Assembly (NCBI GenBank): GCA_902363875.1
Contig: CABJBO010000050.1
Span: forward strand, 1-10,475
Origin: Coriobacteriaceae bacterium
GTDB lineage: Bacteria > Actinomycetota > Coriobacteriia > Coriobacteriales > Coriobacteriaceae
Length of the DNA stretch: 10,475 nt
Direction of reading: 5' to 3'
The position numbers and the translations under genes were made by a program. Positions 1 through 6,156 of the stretch are shown here, in pieces. Positions within the stretch are counted from its first letter, which is position 1. Each line of letters starts with the position of its first letter. Under the pieces are notes generated by a model. That model was given only the letters and a program-made list of their open reading frames with translations. It did not search any database and was not told the DNA's origin.

Positions 1-40
1 TGGAAAACCTCCCATTTCCCGATGTCCAAGAAATGGGAGG
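1..40 (-). terminator. Intrinsic terminator downstream of carD
   Basis: An 11-bp perfect inverted repeat pairs 8-18 (CCTCCCATTTC) with 30-40 (GAAATGGGAGG) across an 11-nt loop. On the minus strand the hairpin is followed by TTTTCC (reverse complement of 2-7). It lies 42 nt past the carD stop codon, so it fits termination of that gene. The U-tract is short. On the plus strand no T-run follows, so it is one-directional. The window edge cuts off any further tail. Confidence 0.55.
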
Positions 41-82
41 CAGTTCACTGTCCCCTTTGTGGTGGTTTTTGGCTCGGATGGG

Positions 83-568
83 TTAGTTGAGGGCGGCTTG
101 GGCTAGGCGGGCTTCGGCGGCCTCCTCGGTGACGCCCAATGCCACGGCGAACTCCTCGATGGAGCGGCGCTTGGCTTCCTTGAGTACACGCATATAGTAA
201 GAGCTGGGCTTTTTATCGGCTTCCTCGGCCTGGCGAATGCGGTGCATCATGGTCTTTGCCACGCGGACCGTCTCGGGCGCGCCCAGCTTGAGCTGCTGCT
301 TAAAGTGCGTCTCTTCAAGCGAGCTGTTGCGCTCGGTAAAGGTGTCGCACTCCAGCTCGTCATAGTGGCTCAGCAGATGCTCGGCATCTTGCTGCGAGAT
401 GGCAGCGTGCAAACGGTCGGCCTGCGCCACGGGGTACATAAGGATCGTCTGCGCATGTCCCTGCTTGGTCTCGAGTAGCAGCATGGGCTGCGGTGTGTCG
501 TCCCTAAAACCGACGACGGTGCAGACTCCCTGACCCGGATGAATGACGTGTTGACCGATTGAGAACAT
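83..568 (-). CDS. carD: CarD/CdnL-family RNA polymerase-binding transcription regulator
   Basis: A 161-residue cytoplasmic protein, the usual CarD/CdnL length (mycobacterial CarD is 162). Family members bind the RNA polymerase beta subunit through an N-terminal Tudor-like domain, shared with TRCF, and stabilise the open promoter complex through a helical C-terminal domain. The N-terminus reads FSIGQHVIHPGQGVCTVVGF, the family opening pattern (G..V.HP..G...V). Residues about 1-55 are the polymerase-interacting domain and about 60-161 are the helical part, with basic helices at 103-113 and 127-136. The ATG at 566-568 is chosen because GGAGGTA sits just upstream of it. The protein has no tryptophan at all, so the conserved wedge Trp of other CarD proteins is missing; by alignment it falls at Leu84. 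The gene is monocistronic, divergent from argS and closed by a hairpin terminator. The family call is firm; the activity mechanism is inferred. Confidence 0.9.
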   Translation of the reverse strand: MFSIGQHVIHPGQGVCTVVGFRDDTPQPMLLLETKQGHAQTILMYPVAQADRLHAAISQQDAEHLLSHYDELECDTFTERNSSLEETHFKQQLKLGAPETVRVAKTMMHRIRQAEEADKKPSSYYMRVLKEAKRRSIEEFAVALGVTEEAAEARLAQAALN

Positions 569-602
569 GCTACCTCCAACTTATACGAATTAGCGTATGT
601 CT

Positions 603-631
603 AGAATACCACGCTGACGTGCGGAAACCCT
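603..631 (-). promoter_or_regulatory. Candidate carD promoter (extended -10)
   Basis: On the minus strand, TATTCT (complement of 603-608) is preceded by TGG, giving an extended -10 pattern TGnTATTCT. The matching -35 position at 17-bp spacing (626-631, AGGGTT) is poor, as is common for extended -10 promoters. Transcription would start near 596, giving a leader of about 28 nt that includes the ATACG/CGTAT inverted repeat (583-598), a possible operator. This is assigned by eye only. Confidence 0.3.
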
Positions 632-814
632 TACTTTATGCAGGAAAAGCACACAACTCCGATAGGTAAGAGTATTCGATAAAAGACACAGCTCATTCAC
701 ACCTTTATGCATTTTCAACGCGTGCATAATCTGCAGGCAGACCGGCATCTTTGAGTGAGTCCATACAAGCTGTAGTCAATTTTGTGCATATGCAATTTCG
801 ATTGGCTTTACCCT

Positions 815-851
815 GCGACAGTGCCCCTCGCTTGTGATAGAGTGCTACAAA
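815..851 (+). promoter_or_regulatory. Candidate argS promoter region
   Basis: GCGACA (815-820) and TAGAGT (838-843) are separated by 17 bp, each matching 4 of 6 consensus bases. An overlapping extended -10 candidate TGCTACAAA lies at 843-851. Either would start transcription about 50-60 nt before the argS start codon. Both are mediocre matches and neither can be preferred from sequence alone. Confidence 0.3.
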
Positions 852-910
852 CTCTGGCTTTTGCCCTACGAGTGACCAAGAGCTCGGGGGCTTTAACACA
901 AGGAGGATCT

Positions 911-2764
911 ATGCCCGAGAAGATTGAAGAGCTGGTACGCGCTGCGCTTGCTGCGGCCCAGGAGGCCGGCGACCTTTCCGCATTTGAACTTGACGATTGC
1001 GCTATCGAGCGACCGGCTGACACTTCTCATGGCGAGTGGACCTCTACCATGGCCCTGAAGTCCGCCAAGCTGGCCCACTGCGCCCCGCGCAAGATCGCCG
1101 AGGTCATCGTTGCCCATATGCCCGAGGACCCCGCGATCGAGAAGGTCGAGATCGCAGGCCCCGGCTTCATCAACTTCTACCTCTCCGTTGCCGTCAAGAA
1201 TGCCATCTTTGGCGAGGCTCGCGAGAAGGGCATGGACTTCGCTAAGTCCAACGTCGGTGGTGGCCTGAAGACCCAGGTCGAGTTCGTTTCCGCCAACCCC
1301 GTCGGCCCCATGCACATCGGCCACGGCCGCTGGGCCGCGCTGGGCGATTCGCTCTGCCGCGTTATGGACCACGCCGGCTATGAGATCCAGCGTGAGTTCT
1401 ACATCAATGACCACGGCTCTCAGATGAACACCTTCGGCAACTCCATCAGCACGCGCTATATGCAGCTTGCCGACATCATCGCCAAGCAGGGCGTTGATAT
1501 CGACGAGGCTCACAAGCTGCTGATCGCCGACCGTGACGCCTTTGTTGCCGACGAGAACGACGAGCACCCCGAGACCCATCCGTATCAGGACAACTTTGCC
1601 GAGACCTTGGGCAAGGACTCTTACGGCGGCGACTACATCATCGACGAGGCCGCCGAGTTCTGGCGCACCGACGGCGACAAGTGGGTCGACGCCGATCCGC
1701 AGGAGCGTATGGAGAGCTTCCGTGAGCGCGGCTACGTGAAGATGGTCGACAACATGCGCGACCTCTGCCACGCCGTCAACTGCGACTTTGACCGTTGGTA
1801 CTCCGAGCGCTCGCTGTATGTGAAGGACACCGAGGGCGAGACCGCCGGCACCTCCGCCGTCGACCGCGCTTTTGAGAAGCTCGACAAGATGGGCTACCTC
1901 TACACCAAGGACGGCGCCCTGTGGTTCCGCTCCACCGATCTGGGCGACGACAAGGACCGCGTCCTGATCAAGTCCGACGGCGAGTACACCTACTTCGCCT
2001 CCGACGTCGCCTATCACTGGGATAAGTTCCAGCGCGTCGACCACGTCATCGACATCTGGGGCGCCGACCACCACGGTTACATCGAGCGCGTCCGCTGCGT
2101 CTGCGACGCTCTGGGTTACCCCGGCAAGTTCGAGGTTCTACTGGGCCAGCTCGTCAACCTGCTGCGTAACGGCAAGCCCGTCCGTATGTCCAAGCGCAAG
2201 GGCACCATGGTGACCCTTCAGGAGCTCGTCGACGAGGTTGGCTCCGATGCCGCTCGCTACACGCTCATCTCCAAGAGCTCCAACCAGATGGTCGACTTCG
2301 ACATCGAGGCCGTTAAGAAGCGCGACAACTCCAACCCGGTCTATTACGTGCAGTATGCTCACGCCCGCGTGTGCTCCATCCTGCGCCGTGCCGCCGACGT
2401 TACCGCCGAGCAGGCCGACGAGATGGGCATGAAGGCCGTTGCCGCCAAGGCCATCGGTGAGAACGTCGATTACTCGCTGCTGACCGACCCGACCGAGCTC
2501 GCCCTTTCGCGCAAGCTCAACGAGCTCACCGACCTGATCGCCAGCTGTGCTCGCGATCGCGCCCCGTTCCGTCTGACCCACTTTGCCGAGGAACTCGCCG
2601 GTGACTTCCACAGCTTCTACGCTGCCTGCCAGGTGCTGCCGAGCGAGGGCCGTCCCGTCGACCCCGAGCTTTCGCGTGCCCGTCTGGCCGCTTGCGATGC
2701 CGTCCGCGTGACGCTCGCCCTGGTGCTCACCCTCGTTGGCGTTTCCGCGCCCGAGCAGATGTAA
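911..2764 (+). CDS. argS: Arginyl-tRNA synthetase
   Basis: A class I aminoacyl-tRNA synthetase of 617 residues that attaches arginine to tRNA-Arg using ATP (EC 6.1.1.19) in the cytoplasm. Residues 1-115 form the N-terminal tRNA-recognition domain. The class I HIGH motif is at 135-138, inside ANPVGPMHIGHGR. The KMSKS-type loop is MSKRKG at 426-431, the ArgRS variant form. WGADHHGY is at 383-390. The C-terminal anticodon-binding DALR domain starts around NPVYYVQYAHAR (475) and runs to the end. The ATG at 911 is chosen because AGGAGG lies at 901-906; an in-frame TTG at 782 would add 43 residues with no ribosome site and no family support. The protein is longer than most bacterial ArgRS (about 550-590). 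The excess is an acidic stretch at roughly 190-232 between RYMQL and DSYGGDYI in the catalytic domain. The gene is monocistronic and followed by a strong terminator. Confidence 0.97.
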   Translation: MPEKIEELVRAALAAAQEAGDLSAFELDDCAIERPADTSHGEWTSTMALKSAKLAHCAPRKIAEVIVAHMPEDPAIEKVEIAGPGFINFYLSVAVKNAIFGEAREKGMDFAKSNVGGGLKTQVEFVSANPVGPMHIGHGRWAALGDSLCRVMDHAGYEIQREFYINDHGSQMNTFGNSISTRYMQLADIIAKQGVDIDEAHKLLIADRDAFVADENDEHPETHPYQDNFAETLGKDSYGGDYIIDEAAEFWRTDGDKWVDADPQERMESFRERGYVKMVDNMRDLCHAVNCDFDRWYSERSLYVKDTEGETAGTSAVDRAFEKLDKMGYLYTKDGALWFRSTDLGDDKDRVLIKSDGEYTYFASDVAYHWDKFQRVDHVIDIWGADHHGYIERVRCVCDALGYPGKFEVLLGQLVNLLRNGKPVRMSKRKGTMVTLQELVDEVGSDAARYTLISKSSNQMVDFDIEAVKKRDNSNPVYYVQYAHARVCSILRRAADVTAEQADEMGMKAVAAKAIGENVDYSLLTDPTELALSRKLNELTDLIASCARDRAPFRLTHFAEELAGDFHSFYAACQVLPSEGRPVDPELSRARLAACDAVRVTLALVLTLVGVSAPEQM

Positions 2765-2810
2765 CCTGCGGGTCATTTGACCGTGTAGGTTTGGTTTAAC
2801 TGAGCCCTAT

Positions 2811-2843
2811 AAGCCCGATCTCCCACGGAGGTCGGGCTTTTTT
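2811..2843 (+). terminator. Intrinsic terminator of argS
   Basis: A 13-bp stem (2811-2823 with 2827-2839, one G-U pair) closes a 3-nt CAC loop and runs straight into six T residues (2838-2843). It starts 47 nt after the argS stop codon. This is the textbook form and isolates argS from rho. Confidence 0.9.
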
Positions 2844-2873
2844 CGCAAATGCCGACGTATTGACGAATTTGGA

Positions 2874-3051
2874 ACTGCTGGAAATACGAAACTATGCCGG
2901 TTTACTACGATGAATTGGGAATTTCCAACCACGCCGGCTTTTCGCAAAAAAGCGCAAGGCATCTACCTGCGGTTTTAGTTCAACATGTTTCGGAGTGGTC
3001 GCGGTTGATCGATTCGTCGTAGTAAACCGCCATAGTTTTGGCGGAGGCAGT
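2874..3051. repeat. Nested inverted-repeat (palindromic) element, possibly dispersed
   Basis: Two 29-nt arms, 2889-2917 and 3010-3038, are inverted copies matching at 26 of 29 positions. Two of the three mismatches keep G-U pairing in a plus-strand transcript. Outside them ACTGC (2874-2878) pairs with GCAGT (3047-3051). Inside, 2926-2935 pairs with 2998-3007 at 8 of 10. The whole can fold into one long interrupted hairpin of about 180 nt with a central unpaired part. It lies outside genes, between a terminator and a promoter. It has no transposase and no obvious target-site duplication. The form suggests a MITE-like or other intergenic palindromic repeat family, but copy number cannot be judged from this window. 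Confidence 0.6.
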
Positions 3052-3122
3052 CTGATTTGTGGGTGGTAGACCAAAGAGTGTCCCTTTTGACTAGTCGTTT
3101 AAGAACGCCCCCAATGACTAAG

Positions 3123-3150
3123 TTGCAGGTGGCGGCGGTTGTGTTACACT
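3123..3150 (+). promoter_or_regulatory. rho: Candidate rho promoter
   Basis: An extended -10 TGTTACACT lies at 3142-3150 (TACACT at 3145-3150, 4 of 6), with TTGCAG at 3123-3128 as a weak -35 at 16-bp spacing. Transcription would begin near 3157 and leave a leader of about 137 nt before the GTG start. It is the best promoter-like site in the gap. Confidence 0.45.
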
Positions 3151-3293
3151 AACGCTGCGTAGTTGACGCAATCATCTCGATACAGATCAATGATGTCCGT
3201 CGTTTTGAACGGAACTAGACTGTTTAGCCGCCCTGAAGGTTTATGCAGGGAGCATGTGATCACAGGGCTTGAAAAGAAAGTTGAGCAAACACT

Positions 3294-5843
3294 GTGTCTG
3301 ATCAACAGCAAGAAAACGAAATAACGACGACGCAAGCCGCTCCCGCTGCACCGGTTGCGTCGGACCAGGTCGCGGCGCCCGCGCAAGCCTCGGCTCCCGA
3401 GACGCCTAAGGCTGCTTCGACGCCTGCGCCTGCAACTGGTGAGGAGGCTGCTCCGGCAAAGCCCAAGCTCGCGCGCCGCACGGCCAAGCCTGCCGCTGAC
3501 GGCGAGGAGGTCACCAAGCCCAAGCGCCGTACCACGCGCACGACGCGCGCCAAGCGCACCGTTGCAGCTGACTCCTCGGCGCCGATTTCCGATGAGGTCG
3601 CGCAGGCACGTGCGTTGGCGCAGATTAGCGAGGCTCAGGTGGTGCGCGCCCGCCGTCGTGCTGCCGAGCGCGAGGCCGCGGCTCTGACCGAGCTTGCAGC
3701 TCCGTCTGTGCCCGAGACGCCTGCCGCCATCGAGACCCCTGCCGCCGACCTGCCGACCGAGAAGCCGGCACCGCGCACACGCCGCCGCACGGCTGCTAAG
3801 GCCGAGCAAGTTGCTGAACAGGTAACCCCCGAGCTCACTGAGGCTTCGGTCCGTTCCGCGGCAGGGGAGGGCACATCGCCTGTTGAGCCCGCTGCGCCTG
3901 TCGAGGCCAGCGAAGTTCCCGTTGTCGATCCGGCTTTGCGCCCGCACCGTCGCGGTCGCAAGCCCAAGGCCTTTGTCGAGGCCGAGAAGGCCGCAGCCGC
4001 AGCCGCCGCCGCTCGGGATGCTGCGGCGACCGCCAAGTCCTCAACTGCTGCCGATGAACCCGTCCAGGATGCTACGACTTCCGAGGCCGTTTCTGCCGAT
4101 GCCGAGCCCGCCGACGTCCGTCCCGGTCGCAGCCGTCGCACTGCTGCTAAGCGCACGTCCAAGGCTAAGGCTGCCAAGAAGGGTGCGTCCGAGGATTCCG
4201 CCGAGACGACCGCCGATGCATCGACTGATGCCGTCGAGCCCCAGGACGTCGAACAGCCTGCATCCGAGAAGCCCAAGCGCGGTCGCAAGAAGTCCGTTAA
4301 GGCCAAGGCCGCCGAGCAGCATGCTGATGTCGAAGCGCAGGTCGATTCCGGCGCCGAGGCCAATGACGCCGCTGCGGCCAATGTTGACACCACCGCAACC
4401 GATGGTGCCGCCCCCGCCGAGGGCGAAGACGGCGCTCGCCCCAACCGTCGCCAGCACAAGCGCAACGAGGAGCGCAACGAGCGCAAGGACGAGCGCAACA
4501 ACGACCGTCGCAACCGCCAGCGCGATCGCAAGCAACGCAACAAGGAGCGTAATGCCGCTCCCACCGAGCCCACGCTTTCGCGCGAGGAGCTCGCTGCCAT
4601 GAAGGTCGCCGAACTTCGCGAGAAGGCCAAGGAGTTCGAGATCGAGACGACCGGCAAGAAGAAAGCCGAGCTCGTCGAGGAGATCTACGTCACCGCCGCG
4701 AAGGCCGAGGGCTTCCGCGACATCAAGGGCATTCTGCAGATTCGCCCGGACAGCTCCGGCATCATCCACGCCCATGGCTACATGAAGTCCAACGACGACG
4801 CCTTCGTGCCCGCCTACCTCATCCGCTCCGCGCGCCTGCGCACGGGCGACGTCATCGAGGGCTCGCTGCGTCCTTCGCGCGGCGGCGACAAGCGCGCCGG
4901 CCTCGCCAAAATCACGACCGTCAACGGTCTGGACCCCGAGCAGATTCGCAACCGCCCCAAGTTCGGCGACCTTACCCCGGTCTATCCCAATGAGCCGCTG
5001 CGCATGGAGCACGGCAAGGATTCCATCACCGGTCGCGCCATCGACATCGTGTCGCCGATTGGCAAGGGCCAGCGCGGCCTGATCGTGTCCCCGCCCAAGG
5101 CCGGCAAGACCACGATCCTCAAGAAGATCTGCCAGTCCATCTCGATTAACAACCCCGAGGTGCACCTCATCTGCCTGCTCGTCGACGAGCGCCCCGAAGA
5201 GGTCACCGATATGCAGCGTTCCATCAAGGGTGAGGTTGTGGCGTCGACCTTCGATATGCCTGCCGACAACCACACTCGCGTGGCAGAGCTCGTCATCGAG
5301 CGCGCCAAGCGCATCGTAGAGCTGGGTGGCGACGTCGTGGTGGTGCTCGACTCCATCACGCGCCTCGCCCGCGCCTACAACTTGGCGGCGCCCGCCTCAG
5401 GCCGCATCCTTTCGGGCGGCGTCGATTCGGCGGCACTGTATCCGCCCAAGCGCTTCCTGGGTGCAGCCCGCAATATCGAGAACGGCGGCTCGCTCACCAT
5501 CCTGGCCTCTGCCCTCATCGACACCGGTTCCAAGATGGACGAGGTCATTTTCGAGGAGTTCAAGGGCACCGGCAACATGGAGCTTAAGCTCGACCGCGAC
5601 CTGGCCGACCGCCGCATCTTCCCGGCTATCGACCCCGTTGCCTCCGGTACGCGTAACGAGGACCTGTTGGTCGACGAGCAGATGCGCCCGTTTGTCTTTG
5701 GTCTGCGTCGCATTCTTGCCGGCATGAACAACACCGAGCGCGCGGCCGCATCGTTTATCAAGGGTCTTAAGGGCACCAACACCAACCAGGAGTTCCTGGT
5801 GCGTTCGGCCAAAAAACACAGCGACTACGAGCAGACGTTCTAG
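3294..5843 (+). CDS. rho: Transcription termination factor Rho, long N-terminal extension
   Basis: A hexameric RNA-dependent ATPase/translocase that ends transcription. The 849 residues are about twice the E. coli length (419). Residues 1-425 are low-complexity and presumably disordered: Ala/Pro/Glu-rich stretches alternate with Arg/Lys clusters (59-90, 161-169, 216-226, 276-297, 327-338) and a near-continuous basic block at 382-420. The Rho_N helical domain is at about 429-472, the OB-type RNA-binding domain at about 474-540, and the ATPase from about 565. Walker A is PPKAGKTT (600-607). Walker B is VVVVLDSITR (681-690). The Q-loop region is SAALYPPKRFLGAAR (712-726). ALIDTGSKMDEVIFEEFKGT (740-759) is near-identical to E. 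coli. RNP1 aromatics are not seen in the OB domain. GTG at 3294 is the first possible start, with an in-frame TGA at 3282-3284. No good ribosome site precedes it; the nearest purine-rich run (3272-3280) is 13 nt or more away. Long extensions are known in actinobacterial Rho. Confidence 0.96.
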   Translation: MSDQQQENEITTTQAAPAAPVASDQVAAPAQASAPETPKAASTPAPATGEEAAPAKPKLARRTAKPAADGEEVTKPKRRTTRTTRAKRTVAADSSAPISDEVAQARALAQISEAQVVRARRRAAEREAAALTELAAPSVPETPAAIETPAADLPTEKPAPRTRRRTAAKAEQVAEQVTPELTEASVRSAAGEGTSPVEPAAPVEASEVPVVDPALRPHRRGRKPKAFVEAEKAAAAAAAARDAAATAKSSTAADEPVQDATTSEAVSADAEPADVRPGRSRRTAAKRTSKAKAAKKGASEDSAETTADASTDAVEPQDVEQPASEKPKRGRKKSVKAKAAEQHADVEAQVDSGAEANDAAAANVDTTATDGAAPAEGEDGARPNRRQHKRNEERNERKDERNNDRRNRQRDRKQRNKERNAAPTEPTLSREELAAMKVAELREKAKEFEIETTGKKKAELVEEIYVTAAKAEGFRDIKGILQIRPDSSGIIHAHGYMKSNDDAFVPAYLIRSARLRTGDVIEGSLRPSRGGDKRAGLAKITTVNGLDPEQIRNRPKFGDLTPVYPNEPLRMEHGKDSITGRAIDIVSPIGKGQRGLIVSPPKAGKTTILKKICQSISINNPEVHLICLLVDERPEEVTDMQRSIKGEVVASTFDMPADNHTRVAELVIERAKRIVELGGDVVVVLDSITRLARAYNLAAPASGRILSGGVDSAALYPPKRFLGAARNIENGGSLTILASALIDTGSKMDEVIFEEFKGTGNMELKLDRDLADRRIFPAIDPVASGTRNEDLLVDEQMRPFVFGLRRILAGMNNTERAAASFIKGLKGTNTNQEFLVRSAKKHSDYEQTF

Positions 5844-5880
5844 GTTGTCATCCACGCGCAGCGATAGTCATCAATGCGAT

Positions 5881-5912
5881 AAAGGGTCGGGGCTTTGAGC
5901 CTCGGCCCTTTT
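5881..5912 (+). terminator. Intrinsic terminator of rho
   Basis: A 14-bp stem (5881-5894 with 5898-5911, including two G-U pairs) encloses a TTG loop and ends in TTTT (5909-5912). It begins 37 nt after the rho stop codon. The T-tract is short and partly inside the stem, but the position and strength support the call. Confidence 0.8.
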
Positions 5913-5991
5913 CCATAGCGCCGCTCCGCGCTTATTTTTGACCGTAAGACCGACGAGCAGCAGGTTTCCCGTTTCAATCCGACATCGTCGC

Positions 5992-6020
5992 TTGCAATCG
6001 ACAGGGCGGTTTCGCATAAT
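5992..6020 (+). promoter_or_regulatory. Promoter of the membrane-protein/vanZ unit
   Basis: TTGCAA (5992-5997) and CATAAT (6015-6020) are separated by exactly 17 bp, matching 4 and 5 of 6 consensus bases. This is the best sigma-70-type promoter in the window. Transcription would start near 6027, inside the AGCTT-TT-AAGCT inverted repeat, which could be an operator. Confidence 0.55.
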
Positions 6021-6156
6021 AGCTTTTAAGCTTCGCGACGGAAAACGCAGATGAAACGAACCATATACCGTTGCTTTGGGGCATAGCCCCGCTTCATCTT
6101 CTCTCGCGCAGCCAACTGAATGATGCGATTTGGGTGCTGGAAGATGGGGAGAGCTC

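Larger units (their letters stand above)
569..910. other. Divergent carD/argS intergenic region
   Basis: This 342-bp stretch has no convincing gene. It is clearly more AT-rich than its neighbours and should hold promoters for both flanking genes. Visible structure includes an inverted repeat ATACG(583-587)/CGTAT(594-598) just upstream of the carD ribosome site; a direct repeat CTTTATGCA at 634-642 and 703-711; further GTGCATA words at 723 and 784; and a perfect 10-bp palindrome TGCATATGCA at 785-794. No T-box leader signature was found ahead of argS. A short minus-strand reading frame ending at 705 looks protein-like but has no ribosome site. Confidence 0.6.
2765..3293. other. argS-rho intergenic region
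   Basis: This 529-bp gap has no credible gene. In order it holds the argS terminator, a nested inverted-repeat element (about 2874-3051), a candidate rho promoter (3123-3150) and a rho leader. The leader includes small hairpins TGCGT/ACGCA (3156-3170) and TCCGT/ACGGA (3196-3213). GCCCTG at 3230-3235 could pair through its CCCTG part with CAGGG at 3246-3250, or in full with CAGGGC at 3263-3268; these two pairings exclude each other. A perfect palindrome TGTGATCACA lies at 3255-3264. Confidence 0.6.
5844..6156. other. Intergenic region after rho
   Basis: This 313-bp stretch is without a gene. It holds the rho terminator (5881-5912) and a promoter (5992-6020) followed by an inverted repeat AGCTT/AAGCT (6021-6032) at the predicted transcription start. 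A GC-rich hairpin GGGGC-ATA-GCCCC (6078-6090) lies in the leader and has no T-run after it, so it is not a standard terminator. The predicted leader is about 130 nt. Short reading frames here lack ribosome sites. Confidence 0.55.

Noticed and set aside
782..910. N-terminal extension of ArgRS from TTG at 782
   Set aside because: The sequence is not like ArgRS, overlaps the likely promoter, and the AGGAGG at 901-906 fixes the start at 911.
569..910. T-box riboswitch ahead of argS
   Set aside because: No AGGGTGG-type T-box sequence or antiterminator/terminator pair is present in the leader.
893..2074. 393-codon open frame antisense to argS
   Set aside because: It lies fully opposite a confirmed synthetase, has Val/Gly/Leu-rich shadow composition and no ribosome site. 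It arises from the strong G/C third-position bias.
2892..3074. 60-codon minus-strand frame through the palindromic element
   Set aside because: It is entirely made of inverted-repeat sequence and has no ribosome site or family resemblance.
3255..3264. TGTGATCACA as a CRP/FNR-type site
   Set aside because: The half-sites lack the 6-bp spacer of a CRP box, and the site lies in the leader well past the predicted start. Kept only as a palindrome.
4041..5273. 410-codon open frame antisense to rho, and Arg- or Pro-rich frames at 3355-3687 and 3883-4602
   Set aside because: All overlap the conserved or repetitive Rho coding sequence. Their composition is the frame-shifted image of Ala/Lys/Glu-rich codons.
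6078..6090. GGGGC-ATA-GCCCC hairpin as a terminator
   Set aside because: There is no T-run on either strand and it lies between a good promoter and its gene. It is at most a leader structure.
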